From NCBI GenBank assembly GCA_964473525.1, contig CAYYPK010000017.1, positions 1-64,000 on the forward strand: a DNA stretch of 64,000 nt, written 5' to 3'. Below are positions 58,674-64,000 of the stretch, in pieces. The notes beneath the pieces were generated by a model. That model had not been told where the DNA came from. It saw only the letters and a program-made list of their open reading frames with translations, and did not search any database. Each line of letters begins with the position of its first letter. The stretch's first letter is position 1. Origin of the DNA: GCA-2687025 sp964473525 (GTDB lineage Bacteria; Poribacteria; WGA-4E; GCA-2687025). The position numbers and the translations under genes are program-made.

Positions 58674-60473
58674 CTACAGGTACTGCCCTGGAGTCACGGT
58701 GCGCACTTCGCGCTTCTTCTCCTGCTCTTCGGCCTGCACGAGCATCTTCACGTTCACGATGCGTTCGCCCTTGCGGCCGGAGATACTGGCCCACTCGTCG
58801 GGGTTCTTCGTGTTCGGCAGATCCTCGTTCTCCTTGAACTCGTCACGGATCGCTCGTTTCAGGTCGTCGGCTGAGAGCCCCTTGTCGCCACCGTCGATGA
58901 CGCGCTTTAGCGCGTATTTCTTCGCGCGCGCGACGATGTTCATCACCATGGCGCCGCTGGCGAAGTCCTTGAAGTAAAGCACCTCGCGCTCGCCTCGCGA
59001 GTACGTCAGCTCGAGGAAGCGGTTGTCCTCGTCCTCGGCGTACATCGTCTCGGACGCCGTGTCGATCAGTCGCGCGACGGCCTGCGGCTTGTCTTCCCCA
59101 GCGTGCGCGGCGGATTCCGCGATAGGGATATCCGGGGTCAGGTAGATGGAGAAAATGTCGCGCGCCTGCGCCTGGTCGGGTCTGTCGATCTTGATCTTGA
59201 CGTCGAGCCTACCGGGCCGGAGGACGGCTGGGTCGAGAAGATCCTGCCGGTTGCTTGCGCCGATGACGATGACGTTGCGCAGCCCTTCGACGCCGTCAAT
59301 CTCAGCGAGGAACTGTGGCACCAACGTCGACTCCATGTCCGACGAGATCCCTAGTCCGCGCGTGCGGAACAGGGAGTCCATCTCATCGAAGAAGATGACG
59401 ACAGGCATGCCTTCCTGAGCTTTCTCGCGCGCCCTGGCGAACACTTCGCGTATCTTGCGCTCCGTCTCCCCGACGTACTTGTTGAGGAGTTCCGGGCCCT
59501 TGATGTTGATGAAGAACGCCCGGATGTTCTCGTCGCCGGTCAGGTCGCGCGCCTTCTGAGCGATGTTGTTCGCGACGGCCTTCGCGACGAGCGTCTTCCC
59601 ACAGCCAGGTGGCCCGTAGAGCAGGATGCCCTTCGGGGGGCTGAGGTCGAATTCCTTGAACTGATCCGGGTAGAGGTACGGTAGCTCCACCGCGTCCCGG
59701 ATTTGCTCGATTTGGTCGTCGAGGCCGCCGATCTTCGAATACTCGACGTCGGGTACCTCTTCGAGCAGCAGGTCGTCCGCCTCGACCTTCGGCAGCTTGT
59801 CGATGAGCATCCCAGTCTGCGAGTTCAGCAGGACGCTGTCGCCTGCTTTCAGACCGTCCTCCCCGACGGCTCCTGCGATCTCGACGACGCGCTCTTCGTC
59901 GGCGCGCATCGTTACGAGAGCGCGCGTCTCATCGAGTATGTCCTTGATCTTCACGACCTCGCCTTGCAGGTCGGTCGGCGCAACGGCGACGACGTTGTAC
60001 GCGCCGTTGACGATGACTTCCTGCCCCTTGTACAGGTCGTCCACGACGATGCTGGGATCAAGGTTGACCCGCATCTTCTTACCGAGCAGGTTGATGTTCG
60101 CCGTGCCGTCTTCGTTCTGGTTCAGGTAGGCGCCGTAGTTGTTCGGCGGCGCGCTGAGCTTTTCGACCTTCTCACGGAGCAGCTCGAGCTGCTCACGCGC
60201 TTCCTGGAGCGTGGCGGTGAGTTCGCGATTGCGGCGGTGTAGCTTGACCAGGTCGCGGGTGGCGTCATAGAGCTTTGCTTCCGCATCGTCGGAAGACGCC
60301 GCGTTCAGCTTGCGGCGCAGATCGCCCATCTCCGTCTGCATGATCTCGATAATGCCATCGAGTTCGCGGATGCGTTCGATGTACGCTCGAGCGTCCTCGG
60401 TGAACGTCTCCTCGCGACGGCTCGCGTCACGCCCGCGGGTGTGTTCCTGATCTGACGTCTGTTCCGGCGCCAT
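58674..60473 (-). CDS. mpa: Proteasome-associated ATPase Mpa (ARC)
   Basis: 599 residues. An N-terminal coiled coil (about 28-105) would bind Pup, followed by the tandem OB domains (about 110-245) and an AAA module with Walker A GPPGCGKT (287-294), Walker B VVIFFDE (358-364) and the IGASNRQDLLDPAVLRPGR second-region box. The C-terminal GQYL motif docks into the alpha ring, exactly as in mycobacterial Mpa. It unfolds pupylated proteins and feeds them into the core. First gene of the proteasome operon. A long leader with promoter and palindrome lies upstream. Confidence 0.96.
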   Translation of the reverse strand: MAPEQTSDQEHTRGRDASRREETFTEDARAYIERIRELDGIIEIMQTEMGDLRRKLNAASSDDAEAKLYDATRDLVKLHRRNRELTATLQEAREQLELLREKVEKLSAPPNNYGAYLNQNEDGTANINLLGKKMRVNLDPSIVVDDLYKGQEVIVNGAYNVVAVAPTDLQGEVVKIKDILDETRALVTMRADEERVVEIAGAVGEDGLKAGDSVLLNSQTGMLIDKLPKVEADDLLLEEVPDVEYSKIGGLDDQIEQIRDAVELPYLYPDQFKEFDLSPPKGILLYGPPGCGKTLVAKAVANNIAQKARDLTGDENIRAFFINIKGPELLNKYVGETERKIREVFARAREKAQEGMPVVIFFDEMDSLFRTRGLGISSDMESTLVPQFLAEIDGVEGLRNVIVIGASNRQDLLDPAVLRPGRLDVKIKIDRPDQAQARDIFSIYLTPDIPIAESAAHAGEDKPQAVARLIDTASETMYAEDEDNRFLELTYSRGEREVLYFKDFASGAMVMNIVARAKKYALKRVIDGGDKGLSADDLKRAIRDEFKENEDLPNTKNPDEWASISGRKGERIVNVKMLVQAEEQEKKREVRTVTPGQYL

Positions 60474-60535
60474 CGCGTACCCCCTCCGGCGAGTTAGAAC
60501 CGTGATGAACCCGCTCCATTAGCCGTGTCCGCGCC

Positions 60536-60547
60536 CTCTCGCGAGAG
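60536..60547 (-). promoter_or_regulatory. 12-bp palindrome in the leader of the proteasome operon
   Basis: CTCTCGCGAGAG is a perfect palindrome between the promoter and the mpa ATG, about 90 nt downstream of the -10. It could be an operator or the top of a leader hairpin. Confidence 0.4.
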
Positions 60548-60638
60548 TGGGCCATTGTAGCATTCCGGCCCCGGGTCGTCAACATACGCCCGGCGTAGAC
60601 CGCGCTACTAGACGCCCGTGGACGCCCCGTGCGCTTTC

Positions 60639-60667
60639 ATTATACGACGCGCGGCCTCCACCACGAA
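60639..60667 (-). promoter_or_regulatory. Probable promoter of the proteasome operon
   Basis: Minus strand: a perfect -10 TATAAT (60644-60639), with a poor -35 TTCGTG (60667-60662) at 17 nt. The leader to mpa is about 155 nt. The upstream gene ends at 60759 on the same strand, so some read-through is possible. Confidence 0.5.
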
Positions 60668-60758
60668 TAGGTGACGGGGCATCACGGCCGACCGCCCCGA
60701 CTCTACAAACGCGCGCGGCTATCTACTAACGCGCCGCTCCCGGCCCATGATGACCCGG

Positions 60759-61607
60759 CTACGCGCCATGGCTCTCGCGGAGGAAACCCATCGCCGGGGC
60801 GACTTCGTTGGGAAAGTCGCGCCAGTTGCACTCCACGGAAATACGCGAGTCGTAGCCCGCCTCCGCGAGAGCCGCCCAGAAGCCTGGGTAGTCGTACGAC
60901 CCCGTTCCCGGATGCAGTCTGCCCGTGTCCGCGACGTGTACATGTGTCAGTTGGGCGCCGGCGTCCGCGATGTTTGAGAGCGGCTCGTCCTCCTCGTCCA
61001 TGTGGTAGAAGTCGGCGAGGACGGTGACTTCGGGCATGTCCACGCGTTCCGCCACGGCGCACGCTTCCTCGACACTTGTCAGGATGTTCGATTCCTTCGT
61101 GTTCAGCGGCTCAATGGCCACTGTGACGGCGTGCTTGCGCCCCTGCGCTCCTGCGAAGCTCAGGAACTCCAGGATCTCGGCGTCAGCAGCGTCGCGCGAG
61201 TAGCCGTCTGGCACGTTGCGCGCCCCGCCGCTGCCGAAGACGACAACCTGGCCCCCGGCGGCTCCGACGCGCTCGATGGCCGTGCTCACGTAATCCTCTA
61301 CGCGCGCCCAGTCTCGCTCCGGCCCCACGAGACGGACGGACGGGGCGATGAAGCTGTTGAAGCACTCGGCCGTCAATGGGGCGTCGGCGAGCGCGGCTCG
61401 GAAGCTCTCGAACGACGCCTCGGGTAGGTCTGGGCCGACCATCCCTACTCCGAATTCCATGAAGTCGCACCCAGCGTCCACGAGAACCTGGATGGCGTCC
61501 GGCACTTTCTCGACCTGGGCTTGGTGCGCGCTCCCGGCGTCCAACTGGCCGGCGCCGGAGGTCGGTGGGACGAACGAAGCGAGAGCGACGCAGCATCCGA
61601 ATCGCAT
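60759..61607 (-). CDS. Sugar phosphate isomerase/epimerase (xylose isomerase-like TIM barrel)
   Basis: 282 residues, an AP-endonuclease-2/xylose-isomerase-type barrel. Divalent-metal ligand candidates are E166 in AIEPLN, D199 and H202 in DFYHM, and E259 in VECNW, all on the expected strand ends. Cytosolic, with no signal peptide. The family covers sugar, keto-acid and inosose isomerases or epimerases; the substrate is not decidable. The ATG at 61607 has CGGGGAA upstream. It lies directly before the proteasome operon but is unlikely to be functionally linked to it. Confidence 0.85.
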   Translation of the reverse strand: MRFGCCVALASFVPPTSGAGQLDAGSAHQAQVEKVPDAIQVLVDAGCDFMEFGVGMVGPDLPEASFESFRAALADAPLTAECFNSFIAPSVRLVGPERDWARVEDYVSTAIERVGAAGGQVVVFGSGGARNVPDGYSRDAADAEILEFLSFAGAQGRKHAVTVAIEPLNTKESNILTSVEEACAVAERVDMPEVTVLADFYHMDEEDEPLSNIADAGAQLTHVHVADTGRLHPGTGSYDYPGFWAALAEAGYDSRISVECNWRDFPNEVAPAMGFLRESHGA

Positions 61608-61692
61608 GAGTGTTCCCCGGCATGTGGCTGGCTGGGATCGCGAGCGGGCGGCGTCTATCTTAGCCCATATCGGGTCGCAACGTGACTGGGCG

Positions 61693-62115
61693 CTAGTCCT
61701 CGACCGCGCTGGAGCCGATCGATGCCACGGTCCACACGCCGTAGAGCACGAGCGCGCCGAAGCCTATCGCGATGAACGTGCCCATGTGCCGTCGGGCGAC
61801 GGACGTTGGGATGCCGGCCTCCCACCGGGCCCGCTCCAACTCGTACGCGTAGTGCGCGGCGGACGGGTGCGTCTGGGGCGGGGGAAGCACGCCTCCCCCT
61901 CGGGCCGCGAACGCGACGCGGTAGTGGTCGCGCCACACAACCAGGCGCGTCTCGCTCGCGTCGGGCGCCGCCGTCTGCGCGCGGGCGGGAGTGTCCTCGA
62001 CGCCTTCCCGCGCGACTGGGCCGACGCGGCCCGGCTCCCCTATACGACGGGGAGCGGCACAGCCGGCTACCCAGAGCGTCACGAGAGCGAGTACAAGAGC
62101 CACCGTACGACGCAT
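61693..62115 (-). CDS. Small lipoprotein with a C-terminal TM helix
   Basis: 140 residues. The lipobox VAGC (C19) after MRRTVALVLALVTLW predicts lipidation at C19, and a second hydrophobic stretch near the C-terminus (IAIGFGALVLYGVWTV, about 115-132) could span a membrane. The chosen ATG (62115) gives a normal-length lipoprotein signal. The alternative in-frame ATG at 62178 has a better Shine-Dalgarno (GAGGCGAG) and overlaps the upstream stop by 14 nt, but has an atypically long n-region. Third gene of a three-gene envelope operon. No known domain was recognised. Confidence 0.6.
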   Translation of the reverse strand: MRRTVALVLALVTLWVAGCAAPRRIGEPGRVGPVAREGVEDTPARAQTAAPDASETRLVVWRDHYRVAFAARGGGVLPPPQTHPSAAHYAYELERARWEAGIPTSVARRHMGTFIAIGFGALVLYGVWTVASIGSSAVED

Positions 62116-62164
62116 GGCGCTGGCCGCGTGGCCCAGCGTTCGTGCGGTCTCCCGCAGGCGACGT

Positions 62165-62875
62165 TCACGGCGTGGCATGTGGAAGACTCGCCTCGTAGGA
62201 CAGACCGACCACGAAGAAGGAGGGGCCGGCGGCGCTACCGTCGAACCGTTCAATGTCGATGCTCACAAGCGATTGCCGCACCAGCGCGACGACGGAGAGC
62301 GGAGACTCCGGCGCGAGCGGCCAGCGCGCGCGAGCCCCAAACACGGCGCCGCCTCCCGCCCTCGCGCGGCGGTCGCCGGCGTCGACCCGCACGCGGACGA
62401 ACGCGGCTCCGAGCGATACGGACAGGAACGAAGAGGGATTGAGCGACGCGTGCAGGTTTGGCGTGACGTCAACCGCGAAGTACTGATGCGCCGACGGCGC
62501 GTTGGGCCAACGGACGTCAGACGGCGTCTCCGTGGTGTACCGCATCCACTCCACGCCGAGGCCCCACTCGTTACGCACCCCGCCCACGCGGATGTAAGGA
62601 GCAGCCGCGAAGCTACCGTCAGCGAACGCGCCGCCACTCGGGGGCGCAACGCCAGCAAAGCCGGCGGTAACGTCGACGGTGGCAAGGCCGACGTCTCGGC
62701 GCATGCCTGGCTCCGCAGGAACCGACGTCGCGCGCGCCACGCGAGGGGCCGCCACGGCCACTGCGGGCGAAGCGAGCAGCAGCGCGCAAAGCGCAGCCAA
62801 CGCCGCGACGCTCCCAGTCAACCGCAACACGGGCCATGTACGACCCAACGCAACGTCCGCGGGACGTGATCCCAT
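62165..62875 (-). CDS. Outer-membrane beta-barrel-like protein
   Basis: 236 residues with a signal peptide (hydrophobic stretch about 20-43, VAAPRV region). The mature part is rich in alternating aromatic or aliphatic strands (WGLGVEWMRY, FLSVSLGAAFVRVRVD, GAVFGARARWPL, PSFFVVGLSYEASL), typical of small eight-strand OmpA/OmpW-like barrels. It lies between two lipoprotein genes, in an envelope operon; the 3' end may overlap the next gene. Function unknown. Confidence 0.6.
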   Translation of the reverse strand: MGSRPADVALGRTWPVLRLTGSVAALAALCALLLASPAVAVAAPRVARATSVPAEPGMRRDVGLATVDVTAGFAGVAPPSGGAFADGSFAAAPYIRVGGVRNEWGLGVEWMRYTTETPSDVRWPNAPSAHQYFAVDVTPNLHASLNPSSFLSVSLGAAFVRVRVDAGDRRARAGGGAVFGARARWPLAPESPLSVVALVRQSLVSIDIERFDGSAAGPSFFVVGLSYEASLPHATP

Positions 62876-62891
62876 GCCGGTCCCTCGCTCA

Positions 62892-63335
62892 TCAGAACAG
62901 TTTGTCGGGAGCCACGAAGATCAGTAGAACCACGTCGACGATGGCCCCGGTGATAGCGCCACCGAGGACACTCCACAGCGTGTTGTCCCTCTCGACCTTC
63001 TCTATCTCGCCTATCTCTATCGCCTGTTGCCTGCCCATCCGGTCGACCACGACCACCGTGGCGGCGACTTCGTCGACCCGCGCGAACTTCCCCATCACCG
63101 TCGGAGGATCCTCGCCTCCGGGCGTGGCCGCAATCTCGGCATTCGTGCGATAGTCCTTGAGGATGACGGTGACGCCTATTCCAGGTCTGAGAGCCGCGAC
63201 ATCCGCCATCGGCACGGGGCTCTGAATGAAGCCGGGGTCCACCACGCCAACTGCCGCTCCCGCGACGCTACATCCCGCAATCGCGACGACGACAACCAGC
63301 GCGGCGACCAGTAGCCAGGGAACTCTGGCGGGCAT
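62892..63335 (-). CDS. Putative lipoprotein with C-terminal TM segment
   Basis: 147 residues. The lipobox IAGC (C22) after a hydrophobic start gives a lipid-anchored N-terminus. The middle (PTVMGKFARVDEVAATVVVVDRMG, EIGEIEKVER) resembles small beta-barrel SH3-like membrane-proximal proteins but matches no recognised family. A C-terminal hydrophobic stretch (TGAIVDVVLLIFVA, about 128-142) follows. First gene of the envelope operon, with a good promoter upstream. The next gene begins 16 nt after its stop. Confidence 0.65.
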   Translation of the reverse strand: MPARVPWLLVAALVVVVAIAGCSVAGAAVGVVDPGFIQSPVPMADVAALRPGIGVTVILKDYRTNAEIAATPGGEDPPTVMGKFARVDEVAATVVVVDRMGRQQAIEIGEIEKVERDNTLWSVLGGAITGAIVDVVLLIFVAPDKLF

Positions 63336-63429
63336 CTGTGTAGACTCCTCCGTATGCGCGAGGCCGTGTAGCAGGGGCGTTGTCCCGCCGCGGGCAGATG
63401 TCCCAGACTCCTATACTCGTATCCAGAAC

Positions 63430-63458
63430 AGTATACTACGGCGCCGAGGGAGAGTCAC
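63430..63458 (-). promoter_or_regulatory. Promoter for the envelope operon
   Basis: Minus strand: -35 GTGACT (63458-63453), 17 nt, -10 TATACT (63435-63430). The leader to the ATG at 63335 is about 90 nt. Confidence 0.45.
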
Positions 63459-63499
63459 GCTCCCGCAGGTCGCACGGTCGTGTGGGCAGAACCCCTGCG

Positions 63500-64000
63500 C
63501 TACGCGTACTTGCGTTCGAGGCTACCGGACGCCATGTCGCGCACGTGCTGCTCGGTCTCGGTTCCGAACTTCTCGCGCACCATGCCGAGGTAGGACGGGC
63601 TGCTGTAGTACGTGTCGAAGGCGGCGTCGCGGAAGCGCAAGACTTCCGATCCAGACAGATGCTTGGTGGGGAGTGGGAGCGTGTCGTACGCATGCTGCGA
63701 GTAGCCGCTCCACGTGTCCGGCAGGCGCCACCCCTCGGCCACGGCTTGCGTGTAAAGCGGGGATCCCGGGTACGCCATCGCGCAGTAGAAGTTCGCGAAC
63801 TCCGTGTTCAGTTCGAGGGCCATGTCGAGGGTGGCCTGCATCGTGTCGTGGTCGTCCTCGGGCAGGCCGAATATGTAGTTGCCCATGACGCGGATGCCGG
63901 ACGCTGTCACGGCGCGGAGCGTCCCGCGGGCGGAGTCCTCGTCGAAGCCCTTGTCCACGTCGGATCGGACGCGCTCACTACCCGCCTCGATGCCGAAGCA
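63500..64000 (-). CDS. Radical-SAM protein, C-terminal part (cut by the window edge)
   Basis: 167 residues are visible; the gene continues beyond base 64000. The visible part starts just before GIEAGSERV, a typical radical-SAM barrel strand (GIESGSER-type). MGNYIFGLPEDD matches the GxIxGLPxxT region, followed by helical segments of the B12-binding radical-SAM/hopanoid-type families. The CxxxCxxC cluster motif would lie upstream, outside the window. Substrate unknown. Confidence 0.8.
   Translation of the reverse strand, partial: CFGIEAGSERVRSDVDKGFDEDSARGTLRAVTASGIRVMGNYIFGLPEDDHDTMQATLDMALELNTEFANFYCAMAYPGSPLYTQAVAEGWRLPDTWSGYSQHAYDTLPLPTKHLSGSEVLRFRDAAFDTYYSSPSYLGMVREKFGTETEQHVRDMASGSLERKYA

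Noticed and set aside
1..64000. tRNA, rRNA, CRISPR, transposase or phage genes
   Set aside because: Scanned by eye for cloverleaf-type patterns, regular spaced repeats and transposase-like proteins; none was found. Short structured RNAs could still be missed without a covariance-model search.

Overview
This 64-kb high-GC window comes from an uncultured Gram-negative-type bacterium. The best guess is candidate phylum Poribacteria or a close relative; that is an inference from family content, not a tree. The supporting signs are: giant secreted proteins ending in a PNPFNPETWIPF/FlgD-like sorting domain, a dockerin pair of the DVNGDGVVNIID type, several phytanoyl-CoA-dioxygenase (PhyH) paralogs, TolB-like propellers, outer-membrane-barrel and lipoprotein genes, and a complete actinobacterial-style proteasome core locus. 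No tRNA, rRNA, CRISPR array, IS element or phage gene was seen.

Layout. 0.2-3.4 kb (minus): a small membrane protein, then a 990-residue secreted fusion of a beta-lactamase-like, a propeller-like and a glycosidase-like domain. 3.6-6.7 kb (plus): glycerophosphodiesterase, membrane/coiled-coil protein and MoxR ATPase, tightly coupled. 6.7-29.7 kb: three giant surface proteins, one minus (3095 aa, with 17 Calx-beta repeats) and two plus. Both plus-strand genes are interrupted by a one-base excess in a poly-G tract (G6 and G8). 29.9-38.5 kb (plus): acetyl-CoA synthetase, a duplicated 160-bp element with DUF952, DedA-like, YggT (minus), two methyltransferases, an NAD-epimerase and a prolyl oligopeptidase. 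38.6-41.1 kb (minus): three tandem secreted paralogs. 41.4-47.1 kb: FAH-family enzyme, three tandem MFS transporters (minus) and an NAD-dependent epimerase. 47.8-49.9 kb: two small genes and an OFA-type MFS transporter. 50.0-52.5 kb: one canonical HxD PhyH oxygenase, then two tandem paralogs with HxG instead. 52.8-54.9 kb: two coupled TolB-like secreted propellers. 55.2-60.5 kb (minus): mpa-dop-pup-prcB-prcA. 60.8-64 kb (minus): sugar isomerase-like TIM barrel, an envelope operon (lipoprotein, outer-membrane barrel, lipoprotein) and a partial radical-SAM gene.

How they fit together. Much of the window is cell-surface or secreted machinery: carbohydrate-active, adhesive and calcium-binding modules, together with uptake carriers and small-molecule oxidoreductases. 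This suits an organism living on complex polymers. The proteasome locus is self-contained for pup recognition, unfolding and degradation, but the Pup ligase PafA is not in the window. The most unusual observation is a shared short C-terminal tag, [VA][ES][AP]xxKxxxxWGx[LI]K, on five secreted proteins from two unrelated folds. It is a candidate second sorting or processing signal next to the FlgD-like sorting domain of the giant proteins.
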